A stretch of 64,000 nt of DNA from the NCBI GenBank assembly GCA_030323885.1, contig CM059193.1:56634749-56698748 (forward strand), written 5' to 3'. Under the pieces are notes generated by a model. It ran no database searches and was not told the origin of the DNA. It saw only the letters and a list, made by a program, of their open reading frames with translations. The stretch is from Branchipolynoe longqiensis (lineage: Eukaryota > Annelida > Polychaeta > Phyllodocida > Polynoidae). How positions within the stretch are numbered: position 1 is the stretch's first letter; every line of letters starts with the position of its first letter. Both the position numbers and the translations under genes were made by a program. Below, in pieces: positions 54,036-63,498 of this stretch.

Positions 54036-54372
54036 AGCCGCTGTCACACCTCGCGGGATTGAGCAATGGACAGAATTGTCTAGTCCGGTGGTGATAAGTA
54101 TCAAAATGTATTAAAATGTGTCAAAATGTTGCACTATCACCACTAGACGAACGGACATGAAACAGATATGAAACAGACATGAAACAGACATGAAACGGAC
54201 ATGAACGGATAGCCAACGGATGAAACAAACTCAAACTGGACAAGAACCATAGATGTCAATCCAGAGGCATCTGCTCCTAGTTTTGTGCATGTTCAAAACT
54301 TGTACGGACACAAACCAGACATTGTTCGTTTTCTGTCTGTTTCTCCCAATCTGGTGAGGTGTGTCAGGGTCT
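54036..54372. mobile_element. GTCACA-family element E4 (word: ACATGAAAC(A/G)G)
   Basis: Termini AGCCGCTGTCACACCTCGC and GGTGAGGTGTGTCAGGGTCT are imperfect inverted repeats. GACATGAAAC(A/G) repeats five times at 54154-54205. The palindrome AGTTTTGTGCATGTTCAAAACTT is at 54279-54301. Flanking triplets are TAA and TCA; the related unoccupied site at 61063-61065 reads TTA. Confidence 0.8.
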
Positions 54373-54544
54373 TCAGCATTACCCATGTGCTCGCACAGGT
54401 TTGTTTGTCTTCCACATATCCCACAATGCACCACGTGGCTGGAATGACGAGCTCGTCTATATTACTGAGAGATCTGCGTGACATTCAAAATAAAATACAG
54501 ACACATGCCATAACTAGTCCATATTTGCATAAAGCATATACACA

Positions 54545-54618
54545 TTATTTGCCCGTCCTGATATGACCTTAGATGTTGCTACGACGTAAAACAACAACAA
54601 ACAAACAAACAACAAACA
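54545..54618 (+). mobile_element. SINE-1 3' end only
   Basis: CCGTCCTGATATGACCTTAG to ACAACAACAAACAAACAAACAA (abridged); everything 5' is missing. Confidence 0.8.
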
Positions 54619-54764
54619 TTATTTGCTGTGTAAATATTTCGCTATTGCAGTATATGATCTGAATTAGATTTGTTTAAAAATTAATATTTTAATATTTTCA
54701 TTTATTTCTCAGCCATTAATTGAAGTTCCGCCATCTTTTTTTGTCATGATATAGGTTGCAGTTA

Positions 54765-55417
54765 CAGTAAACCCTCTCTAAAGGCCCTGTCACATTACGG
54801 CGTATGGCGGGAGCGTATTGAAAACCTACGTAGGTCCTGCGCGTGCCGGCCTATGATGACATTTGGTGACCTTTCGGGTGGTTTTGAGCGTATGTGGAAC
54901 CTACGAGGAGCGTACGAGGAGCGTATGGGAGCGTATGGGAGCGTATGGGAGCGTGCTGTGACATTTTTTGACAGTATGGGCCATACGCCCTCATAGGTCG
55001 AGTTTTTTTGAGCATGCACAAAAAAATTGGGATGGACGGATTTATGAAAGCGTATGGCGGTGTATGCCTCATACGCTTCACATACGCCGGCATCTGGCGG
55101 CATCTGGCGGCGTATGAGTAGCGTATGAGTAGCGTATGCATAGCGTATGAGTAGCGTATACGGCGTATGCCGACGTATATGACGTAACGCGCTTACGCCG
55201 CCATACGCTCCCGCAAAAAACCCTAATGTGACAGCCCCTTAACCGACCACCTCTCCAGATCGACAACTCCCCTATATCAATCGCTTTATTTGGGTCCCAA
55301 ACGATTGCCCATACAATCCCATTGTAATGATTTAAAAGACCTCCCTCAACCGACCACCTCCCTAAATGGACCATTTAAAGTCAGTTCCAGGGTCGGTCGA
55401 TTTAGAGAGGTTTTCCT
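54765..55417. mobile_element. Pogo-like MITE carrying E5
   Basis: TA precedes CAGTAAACCCTCTC. Skipping E5, the terminus continues TAACCGACCACCTC and is matched by GGTCGGTCGATTTAGAGAGG at 55391-55410. Inside, GACCACCTCYCYA-type words repeat. No transposase. The right end is degenerate. Confidence 0.7.
54782..55239. mobile_element. GTCACA-family element E5 (word: GAGCGTATG)
   Basis: Termini AGGCCCTGTCACATTACGG and its inverted match ending TAATGTGACAGCCCCT, with GGCGTATGGCGGGAGCGTA next to the left end and a similar complement next to the right. TAA is duplicated exactly (54779-54781, 55240-55242). The interior is GAGCGTATGG and GCGTATGAGTA words. The near-palindrome TTTTTTTGAGCATGCACAAAAAAA lies at 55003-55026 (written as two arms: TTTTTTTGAGC, GCACAAAAAAA). 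Confidence 0.88.
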
Positions 55418-55423
55418 CCTTAG

Positions 55424-55545
55424 ATTATGAAATTAGGCTCTCATAAAGACTCAATTCATTAGCCCGATTTTTTGACCGTTTTTATATAAGGCTGGTTTTC
55501 ACCCCTGTACTGGAAGTACGGGGTGAATCTTGTATCTAGAGGGTT
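55424..55545 (+). mobile_element. MITE-A, right end only
   Basis: TTAGATTATGAAATTAGGCTC to GGGTGAATCTTGTATCTA (abridged) matches the last 120 bp of 5773-6179. The left part is missing. Confidence 0.75.
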
Positions 55546-56167
55546 TAGTGCTAGATGAATAAATAAACTTCAGGTAAGACCGCACCATTTCACACCAATG
55601 CGGGGGTTAGATTCGATTCACTATTTTTGTCTTCCACGTTGGGAATTACGCAAGCAAATATTCTACGTTTGATCAAATACCAATTTTTACATGTGTGTTC
55701 ACCACTCTCCGGTGCCCTCTGACACCGCGACTACAAAGTGCTGACTGTGAACGCCCACTCCCTGGCCTAATTAGTAACCATAGTAACCACCGATCTACCT
55801 AACCACCCATCGCTGCGCATGTGCAAACGGGGCCCACCGTTTCCCTACCAGTGCACCAAACATACTCACCACTCTATGTGCTGCCATTGTGGCCGTGTTC
55901 GATTAACACGACCCGGGCGACACGGGTCACCCGAGTTGCTAGAATTTCAAATCGAACACCGCGAGTGGAGTTGACAAAAACATGTGCATTGTGCACAAAG
56001 TCCTGACCCCGGTAACCCACGTCTTGGCTGGGGGTGGCTAGGAATGATGACATCACATTTGCGCTGGTACCGTCCTGTAGGATAATAGTTACCAGTACCA
56101 GTCCTACATGTTTTTGTTTGGTAATAACCCTGATTAATGAAATGGTAATATAACTAAACTATGCAAT

Positions 56168-56348
56168 TGTAGTAGTCTGCACTGACCTCTCAGGCAAGGA
56201 GCCTCATAAACAGGTAGGCGTGGGTAGTGTGTTGATATCAGGGAGCCTAGGTTGTGTCATGGTTAACACACTTGCCCGGATTGCAAAGAGATGTGGGTTC
56301 AAGTCCCGCTCTAGGCACAATATTTCCCATTTTCATCACCCCCACGAC
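56168..56348 (+). repeat. T1 left terminal repeat with tRNA-like Pol III promoter
   Basis: GCCTAGG...(C)TCTAGGC can pair as a 7-bp acceptor stem. Between lie an A-box region (TTGTGTCATGGTTAACACAC; in other copies TGGTGTAATGGTTAGCACAC) and a B box GGTTCAAGTCCCG (others GGTTCGAGTCCCG). The anticodon stem is not well paired. Confidence 0.75.
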
Positions 56349-56486
56349 ACTGGTTGCTGTGACCATGATCCTGTACAAGCTTTGTGCTGTATAGTTGTTG
56401 AACCTACCCTGTGTATGTATGTAAGTGTGTTACCTGTATGTATGTAATTGTAAGCATTAAAATACTTACAATTCCAGGGGGACGAG

Positions 56487-56665
56487 TGTAGTGGTCTGCA
56501 CTGACCTCTCAGGCAAGGAGCCACATAAACAGGTAGGCGTTGTTAGTATGGTGATATACAGGGAGCCTAGGTGGTGTAATGGTTAGCACACTGGCCTGGA
56601 GATGTGGGTTCGAGTCCCGCTCTAGGCACAATATTTCCCATTTTCATCACCCCCCCCCCCACGAC
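56487..56665 (+). repeat. T1 right terminal repeat with tRNA-like Pol III promoter
   Basis: Same content as the left repeat with about 10% divergence and a short deletion between the A and B boxes (TGGCCTGGAGATGTGG). Confidence 0.75.
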
Positions 56666-56870
56666 GCAATCATAAAATACTTTAAATCCTATTTTGCTGT
56701 AGTTATATCGGTTATTTAAACAAATTTAAAAAAAGGTTTGCATTAAGCCACCATTTTTTCCACACTGAGCGTGGAGAAGCGTACTCGTTTATTCAACCCG
56801 AGTCGGTAGCATGTGCGCATGCGCCAAAAAGTGGCTCGTGTGACCCGAGTTAATTAATCAAATACGTCCT

Positions 56871-57589
56871 GCGAGTGTCTCTTGAGTCTGTGACATTGCA
56901 TCAGTTTTCTGGATTTATTCCCATCCCACCTTAAGCAGGAGTCTGAATAGTGACACATAATTTATTTGTATATATATTTTGTCACATTAGTTGATTAAGC
57001 AGGTGAAATTTCACTCCCAGATTATTGGTATTTTTCCTTATTCCACTGCTCCTTGCCCTATCCTAGTATTGACAAACGCCAGGATATAAAGCCCACCTGG
57101 TTATTCAGGCCCTTGAATGACTGCTGTAGTAATTACTAGCAAAGCCCTGAGCTCCTGCCCCCCCGTGTCCTCGCTTGCTCTCCTGTGGGTTTTTCCCCCC
57201 TGCCACCCACCCCAATGGGCCCCCCTTCCCTGCCACCACCCTTAACCATCATGAACAAACCAACAACACACCGAACATCCTACACAACTATCAATCTGTT
57301 TAAACACATTGAACATTACATAAGACAGACAAAATGCCTTGACAACTATAAACTTAGCTTGTTTTATAAGAGAAAAATGTAACCCACAACGATTGTTTGA
57401 GTCGCCCCGAGTATACACCTTCTACTCGGTGCTGCTCCCCATTTTTGTATGAACTGCAGTGACTGGTGCTGTACATTATACAGCAGGAGCCACTCCCTTA
57501 ATTCTACACGATCGGTGCTGTGACTAATACAGCACTGATCAAACTTAGATTATTTAAAATGTCAATTCCGATAGTAAGATGGCCGGAAG
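56871..57589. other. Unassigned; SINE scrap
   Basis: A SINE-like scrap at 56995-57095 (GAAATTTCACTCCCAG, CCTTGCCCTATCCTAGTATTG). Otherwise nothing supported. Confidence 0.45.
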
Positions 57590-57770
57590 ACCAGTGCTCC
57601 GGCGCTGACAAATGTCATATTCAGATGAATAAATACTTTACCAAAAAAAAAAAAAAAGTAGCGACAAGCATACATTGTTATGTCATTGGTTTGACTCGAC
57701 CAGGTTTCGAACCCCACGACCTACCAAAACGGCAGGCAGGCACTAACTCATTCAACCACCCCTGTTGGTT
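57590..57770 (-). mobile_element. LINE-tail scrap followed by SINE-1 head
   Basis: GGCCGGAAGACCAGTGCTCCGG matches 29670 and ends in an A15 run at 57645. A minus-strand SINE-1 head (TCATTGGTTTGACTCGACC) follows. Confidence 0.65.
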
Positions 57771-58536
57771 ATTATTTCCCTGGCTTAAGTAGCGAAAGTG
57801 CTGAGAAACACCTACACTGGTCCCGATGACAGAATGCTTTGTGCCAAGCCTAAAGTCTACGCGACTGTGGTGGGGAACCAAGCTATGGCGAATACATGAA
57901 CGCCGCAGATGACGTCATATCCGCGCACAGTGTAGACATGGTAGGAAGGGTTAATGCCAGTCTAATTGTTGTGGAGACGGTTCCAAGATCTGGTTGGGCA
58001 TGCGCGTGATGAAATCTGCCACATGGAGATGTATCAACAAAGAACCTGCCCCCTCACCCCCCCCCCCCCCCCCCAAACACACACACACTACAAGATGAAT
58101 GCGCACAAGGTACCTTGTGACGTCCCGAGAAGGTTACCGGGGCGTCTTACTAACTAATAGGTAACCACAACAAATTGCCAATGTTGGCAAAAGGCAGTCT
58201 TTTTCGAAAACAGGTTTTTGAATAATATAATTATTCATAAATATATAGACCCTATATGTAAAGATCATATATACATACCGTATATGTCCCAATAGAAGCA
58301 TGCTACCCAATAGAAGCACACACCCCCATTTCAAGATTGAAAGCATGCACAAATTTACGATCATATTCAGACTGAATGCACAGAAAATAAGACAATCCCA
58401 CTTTATTTCAAAGGCACAACAAAAACAAATCCATGATTAACTTTGAATAGACACGCATCCATTTGTCTGCTGTCGCGCAGTGCGCATCTATTGGAACATA
58501 TACAGTATATGTATATAGGTCTATAGTCTTACTATC

Positions 58537-58575
<39 letters not shown>

Positions 58576-58634
58576 TGGGCATATATATGATCATTACATT
58601 ATAGAGTTTATATATATATATATATATATATGTG
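57771..58634. other. Unassigned; C and TA homopolymers
   Basis: A run of 15 C at 58059-58073 and (TA)n at 58535-58632. No supported gene. Confidence 0.5.
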
Positions 58635-58645
58635 TGTAGTCGTCT

Positions 58646-59050
58646 CTGCCTTGCAAAGTTGTAAACCACTGCCTTGTGGTACAGGTTCTTGGTAGAACCA
58701 AAGGCTAAGGGAGTAAACCCTAACAGAAAACCATGTTACCGTGGCAGCATTAAGGGTGGCGATGAATGGAACTCCCGACATCTCCCGACCAGCCACTGCA
58801 GGGACAAATAGTTTGCGCCTGTCTTGACATGTTCTTGCCGGTGTGAGACCTCTATTTGCTCCCCGAGAGAGTGCCGCTAGTAACTTGCAAAAGCCAGCAG
58901 CACTTCAACACTTTGCAAGCAGCTTTTATGAAATGTCCAACCGCATGAAATAACATCACTCTCACAGCAGAGATCTAATTGGAGAGCGGCGGTTAACTAA
59001 TGAAAGCAGTCTTTGTCGCATTGCGACTGACAGCATGATGATGATGATGA
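58646..59050 (+). mobile_element. (ATG)n-tailed retroposon R3, copy 2
   Basis: GTCGTCT is duplicated at 58639-58645 and 59051-59057. The insert runs from CTGCCTTGCAAAGTTG to (GAT)n. It is inside the T2 terminal repeat, which fixes its ends precisely. Confidence 0.85.
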
Positions 59051-59446
59051 GTCGTCTGCACTGACCTCTCAGGTAAGGAGACACATATACAAGTATAGCG
59101 AGCTAGTGACATAGACAAGTAAGTGTGGATAGGGTGGTGACATCAGGGAGCATAGCTCGCATAATGGGTAGCACACTAGTCCAGAATTCATGAGGTGTGG
59201 GTTCGAATCCTGCTCTAGGTGGAATATTTCCCATTTTCATCACTCCTAACGACACTGGTGTCGCTACCAGGATCCTTCACAAGCCTAGCGCTGCATGCTT
59301 GTTGAACCTACTCTGTGTATGTATATCTAAGTTTATTGCTTGTGTGTATGTATGTAATTGTAAGCATTAAAACAATGTATGGATGTATACCATTTAAAAG
59401 ACTTACAATTCCAAGGGGACGAGTGTAGTAGTCTGCACTGACCTAT

Positions 59447-59955
59447 TGTAAAGTGCGACGGCCGGCAGCTGTGGTTGTGTAGGCAGGTTAAATAGGAAAT
59501 CACTACAGGCAAGTATAGAGAAGGAAGGCAAGAGATAGAGTGTGCAGAAGCAACCAGTAGGAGCTTGCTTAGTTTATTATATATATAGCTTCTAGAATCC
59601 AAGATGGCAATGGTCACATGGTTCAATCCACCAATCAGAGTTCAATCTGTTGTATCCAAGGCCTTGTCATGCTGGCTACAGTGCCTTGTAGTGGCCAGTG
59701 ATCCATAAATAACACCATGGGGGGAGGGGGTATGTGAGGTGACTCTTCCAAAGAGTATTTCTAGGAAGTGACACTCCTCCAAAGACTATCTTACTATACA
59801 ATTTCTATACCTAATAAGTAATAGTTTACCAACTCCACATATCCCTCATATGCCTTTGGATTTTATATATTACCATTTATCCTTATATAGACAGTTTGAA
59901 ATTTATTATAGTAGTTTCACATATATCCTCATGCATTATATCGGAAAATTGTACA
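59447..59955. mobile_element. Solo LTR, family LTR-1, copy 2
   Basis: TGTAAAGTGCGACGG to AAAATTGTACA, 509 bp, flanked by CTAT on both sides (59443-59446, 59956-59959). It lies inside the T2 right terminal repeat. Confidence 0.8.
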
Positions 59956-60067
59956 CTATGATGCAAGGAGCCACATCGACAGGTAAGCGTGGATAGGGTG
60001 ATGACATCAGGGAGCCTAGGTGGTATGGTGATTATGTGAGCGCATAAGTTATGCATCACATATTTTA

Positions 60068-60425
60068 TAGACCAGGCGGGATGGCAGAATGAGTTGAGCC
60101 TCCGTCTCCTGTTTTGGGAGATCGGGGGATCTGAACGCATGGGATCGTGGGTCCGAACCCTGGTCGAGTGAAACCAATGGCTTACAACTTTATACTTGCT
60201 GCTTCCTAGCCAGGCACTCGGCATTATTAGAATAGGGCAAGGACTGGTTGGCTCAGTGTCAGGATAATGTGACTGAGTAGGATATCAGGTCATGGTACTG
60301 GTGGCCTGGTCTCCCAGTGGGGCAGCACTATAAAGTCGCCATGAGTGTGCACTGTCACAAGTCGGTACCCATCTTGATATGACCTCAGATGTTGCTAGGA
60401 TGTAAAACAGCAACAAACAAACATA
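60068..60425 (+). mobile_element. SINE-1, full length
   Basis: Head GGCGGGATGGCAGAATGAG, B-box region GGGTCCGAACCCTGG, full body and the GATGTAAAACAGCAACAAAC tail. Confidence 0.88.
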
Positions 60426-60569
60426 TTTTATACATCACATAATTTGATGGTCCCCAAACTAAAAACTTGTCACACTATCTCACTTCTACTTCTTTTCCCT
60501 GTGAATCCATGGCTTGTACAAGGAGAACGTAGAGAGTCGGTGGGATGTGGTGGTTACAGTAGACTACAT

Positions 60570-61155
60570 CACGGTTCCGACTGTGCATGCGCCGAAAACG
60601 GCCTTGGGAGCAAAGCAAAGGCGTACGGCCATTGAGTTTGCCTATACGCACATTGAAAAACGTCAGTTTTATTCAAAATTAATAGAAATCCCAAACCCTA
60701 ACCTTATCAATTTAATATAATCTTTTTGTTAAACCTGTTTTCTATAGGTGTTCCAAGCGGTTTGTGTCTAGGTGGTGTCGTTTTAGCAATATTTTACTTT
60801 TTCTGTATGGAGATTACTCACTGCCATTGACAATGCATTGAGTACTCTGGCTGTGGCTCTAACACTAGTCTGAGTGCCTAGATCTTTCTAAATCTAAATG
60901 CACATGGCATAAGATGTGCTGATTATATTGATGTAAATGCAATGCTGGCTAAAAGATTAATATCTTAATTTATTATATATATATTTTTAGTTAGTATTCT
61001 ATGTTTCAAAGAAGAGCTGAGATGAGCTGAAACTAGCACATTTCTTTGCTGCACCCAGTGTATTAGCATGTGCCATGTGCTTTTGGGGGGGTTGTTTTGC
61101 TCTGACACATCCCACAATGCACCGCGCCGCTGGAACTGTGATGTAGTCTATTAAA
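60570..61155 (+). repeat. Dispersed repeat R4 copy 2, uninterrupted
   Basis: It matches 52955-54450 without the SINE and E4 insertions (TCTGGCTGTGGCTCTAACAC, CATAAGATGTGCTGATTA, AGCTGAGATGAGCTGAAAC, CACATCCCACAATGCACC). It provides empty-site sequence for both. Confidence 0.8.
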
Positions 61156-61160
61156 GATAT

Positions 61161-61660
61161 TGTAGTAGTCTGCAGTGACCTCTCAGGCAAGTAACCACAT
61201 AGACACGTGGGCGTGGGTAGTGTGGTGATATTAGGGAGCCTAGGTGGTGTAATGGTTAGCACACTGGCCCGGAATGCAAAGAGATGTGGGTTCGAGTCCC
61301 GCTCTAGGCGCAATATTTCCCATTTTCATCACCCCCACGATACTGGAGCCATGACCAGGATGCTGTACAAGCTACGCCCTGTATGGTTGTTGAACCTACC
61401 CTCTGTATGTATGTGTTAGTGCACTGCCTATATGTATGTAATTGTAAGCGTTAAAATACTTATATTTCCAGGGGGACGAGTGTAGTTGTCTGCACTGACC
61501 TCTCAGGCAAGTAACCACATATACAGGTAGGTGTGGCTAGTGTGGTGATATCAGGGAGCCTAGGTGGTTTAATGGTTAGCACACTGGCCCGGAATGCAAA
61601 GAGATGTGGGTTCGAGTACCGCTCTATGGGCAATATTTCCCATTTTCATCACCCCACGAC
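61161..61660 (+). mobile_element. TRIM-like element T3 with tRNA-like LTRs
   Basis: Terminal repeats 61161-61340 and 61481-61660, each 180 bp. Both share the private variant CAAGTAACCACAT (T1 and T2 have CAAGGAGCC), which argues that one template made both repeats. The A box TGGTGTAATGGTTAGCACAC and B box GGTTCGAGTCCCG are intact in the left repeat. ACTGGAGCCATGACC is in PBS position and CCAGGGGGACGAG in PPT position. GATAT/AATAT flank it. Confidence 0.78.
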
Positions 61661-61836
61661 AATATGGATCTTCGAAAATGCTAAATATAACAATTGCTTT
61701 CAACTTGCCAACTTTCTAATTGTAGATAGGTTATGGATGAAACAAGAGGCAGCTAGCTTGGACCGCTTCATTACCAGATTACCTGTATAATAACCTGGCT
61801 GGGGTGACATACAGCCCTGCTCACAGCATGCAAAAG

Positions 61837-62183
61837 ACCAGACGGGATGGCTGAATGAGTTGAGCGTCCGTCTGCCGTTTTGGTAGATCATGGGATTAGA
61901 ACCCACAGTCGAACCCTGATCGCGTCAAACCAATGACATACAAATTGATACTTGTCGCTTCCTAGCCAAGCACTTGTGATTATTAGGATAGAGCCAGGAC
62001 TGGTTGGCTCAGTATCAGGATAATGTGACTGAGTGGGATATCAGGTCATGGTGCTGACGGCCTGGTGTCACAGTGGGGCAGCACTATAAAGTTGCCATGA
62101 GGGCGCACTGTCACAAGTCGGTACCAATCCTGGTATGACCTTAAGTGTTGGCAGGATGTAAAATTCCAACAATCAACCAACCA
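61837..62183 (+). mobile_element. SINE-1, full length
   Basis: Head ACGGGATGGCTGAATGAGTT, body and the TGTAAAATTCCAACAATCAACC tail (abridged). A SINE-3 copy follows immediately. Confidence 0.88.
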
Positions 62184-62445
62184 GTATGCAGATGGTTAGA
62201 GTGTCTGACTTTTTTTTAGGTCGGACTCCTAATCTAGAGGTCAGTGGTTCGATTCCCTGTGCCCCCACCTCTGCCAATTTGGATTTCCACTGCTATGTAT
62301 AATTGAGAGCGTCATCAAAGGCCAGTTGTTCTCATACCATGTCTATGGGGTGTAGGAGGTTCAAAATCCCTTGGTTCGGTAAAAGTGTAGGCTCAGGCTT
62401 TCTATCGACAAGCTGACTAATGGTGAAAACAAGTCTATTTGGGAG
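62184..62445 (+). mobile_element. SINE-3 copy
   Basis: GATGGTTAGAGTGTCTGAC, TGGTTCGATTCCCTGTGCC and AAATCCCTTGGTTCGGTAAA. The first bases of the head are missing at the junction with SINE-1. Confidence 0.85.
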
Positions 62446-62665
62446 ACCAGGCTGCCAGCAGCATGACCTGATATCCGACTCAGTCACATTATCCTGACAC
62501 TGAGCCAACCAGTCCTTGCCCTATCCTAATAATGCCGAGTGCCTGGCTAGGAAGGTACAAGTATAAATTTGTAAGTCATTGGTTCGAATCGACCGATGAT
62601 CCCACGGTCTACCAATACGGGAGACGGATGTTCTTACTCATTTGGCCATCTTGTCTGGTTGCATC
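62446..62665 (-). mobile_element. SINE-1 copy, 3' end missing
   Basis: Minus-strand body from GGGAGACCAGGCTGCCAGC to the head ending CATTTGGCCATCTTGTCTGG. The 3' part of the body is absent where it meets SINE-3. Confidence 0.82.
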
Positions 62666-63069
62666 TATGTCAGAGTTTTAAGAAAAGAAGCTATTATTGT
62701 TTGCTATTTTAATCTTATGCAAAATGCTAAAATCACTTGCATAACAGGGAAACCAAACACACATCGAGAAGATCATTTAAATACACATAACAAATTCAAA
62801 CACAACTTTATTGATTACAGTTAGACAAAACATATTATATTTGACAAGAAACAAGTTGAAAAACATACATAACTGGTATTGATTTGCAAATTTTCACATT
62901 TTCACCTCAGCACACAACCATATAAGAAAACTGTTGATACATTTTGTGTGATAGATTAAATAGATGTAGTTTTTCTAACATACTTAACACACAGACGCAA
63001 CAATAACTCTTTGCCTTGCTGCCCTCCCTCTGGCCAGAATAGGAATTAATCATCACCAATATAACGTTT
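62666..63069. other. Unassigned AT-rich stretch
   Basis: No repeat or gene could be supported. Confidence 0.45.
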
Positions 63070-63248
63070 TTTGTTTGTTCTTGTTTTACATCCTAGCAAC
63101 ATCTAAGGTCATATCAGGACGGGTACCGACTTGTGACAGTGCACACTCATGGCGACTTTATAGTGCTGTCCCACTGGGAAACCAGGCCGCCAGCACCATG
63201 ACCTGGTATCCCACTCAGTCACATTATCCTGACACTGAGCACACCAGT
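63070..63248 (-). mobile_element. 5'-truncated SINE-1 inserted in a Gypsy gag
   Basis: The minus-strand body ends at GACACTGAGCACACCAGT (63248), where the retroelement Gag frame is cut off. It belongs to the subfamily with GGACTGGTGTGCTCAGTG, as at 24374. Confidence 0.85.
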
Positions 63249-63469
63249 TTGTCTCTTTCGGCGGCCGTGAATGTCATTGCTTGATGCACTTTTTGCGCTT
63301 CTGTTCCTGCCACGTGTAAAAACACGCAGCACTGCACCTTCTCGCTCCTACTCAGCACTCCGGCTGCTGTGGCGTAGATCTGGTAGGAATGGCTCCAGGC
63401 TTTCCAGTTAGCCGCCAAGTCCTCGTTCAAATTCAGTGCGGCGGGGGGTTTCAACCCGGAAAGAGCCAT
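63249..63469 (-). pseudogene. Gypsy-type Gag, N-terminal fragment
   Basis: The minus-strand ATG at 63467-63469 opens a frame reading NEDLAANWKAWSHSYQIYAT, EKVQCCVFLHVAGTEA and MTFTAAERDK. The pattern NW-x2-W...Y..A and the hydrophobic LHVAG helix match the N-terminal capsid region of animal Gypsy/Metaviridae Gag. It lies 12 bp after the primer-binding site, the normal place. The remainder is cut by SINE-1 at 63248. Confidence 0.75.
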
Positions 63470-63481
63470 TTTGCTTCAGTT

Positions 63482-63498
63482 TCCCGCTTCTGACACCA
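63482..63498 (-). promoter_or_regulatory. Primer-binding site, tRNA-Leu type
   Basis: On the minus strand TGGTGTCAGAAGCGGGA follows the LTR end directly. It is complementary to a tRNA 3' end of the ...TTCTGACACCA type, as in tRNA-Leu. Confidence 0.75.

Larger units (their letters stand above)
56168..56665 (+). mobile_element. TRIM-like element T1 with tRNA-like LTRs
   Basis: Direct terminal repeats of about 180 bp (56168-56348, 56487-56665) begin TGTAGT and end CCCACGAC. GCAAT is duplicated outside (56163-56167, 56666-56670), and MITE-C copy 1 supplies the unoccupied counterpart. Directly after the first repeat comes ACTGGTTGCTGTGACC, in PBS position; directly before the second is CCAGGGGGACGAG, in PPT position. 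The 138-bp interior has no coding capacity but contains the stem ATTGTAAG/CTTACAAT. Retrotransposition would need enzymes from elsewhere. Confidence 0.75.
55891..56870. mobile_element. MITE-C copy 2, split by a TRIM-like element
   Basis: Left part 55891-56162 and right part 56671-56870 together match 20339-20792 (GGCCGTGTTCGATTAACACG, CACCGCGAGTGGAGTTGAC, AAAATACTTTAAATCC, CCACCATTTTTTCCAC). The insertion at 56168-56665 accounts for the gap. Confidence 0.85.
58635..60035 (+). mobile_element. TRIM-like element T2, with two later insertions
   Basis: The left terminal repeat starts TGTAGTCGTCT at 58635 and resumes at 59058 after retroposon R3, ending at 59253. The PBS-position sequence is ACTGGTGTCGCTACCAGG. 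The interior runs to CCAAGGGGACGAG (PPT position); the right repeat starts TGTAGT at 59424 and is split by solo LTR-1 (59447-59955), resuming with GCAAGGAGCCACAT and fading near 60035. The tRNA-like part reads GGTAGCACACTAGTCC ... GGTTCGAATCC. Confidence 0.7.

Noticed and set aside
56245..56330. Functional tRNA gene
   Set aside because: Acceptor and T arms pair, but the anticodon stem does not, and the block recurs as part of a mobile terminal repeat. The same applies to the SINE heads at 13990, 21462 and 24374.
61161..61660. Simple tandem SINE dimer
   Set aside because: Kept as an alternative only. Fixed end points in T1 and T3, shared private variants between the two repeats of T3, PBS- and PPT-position sequences and the 5-bp duplication favour an LTR-type element.
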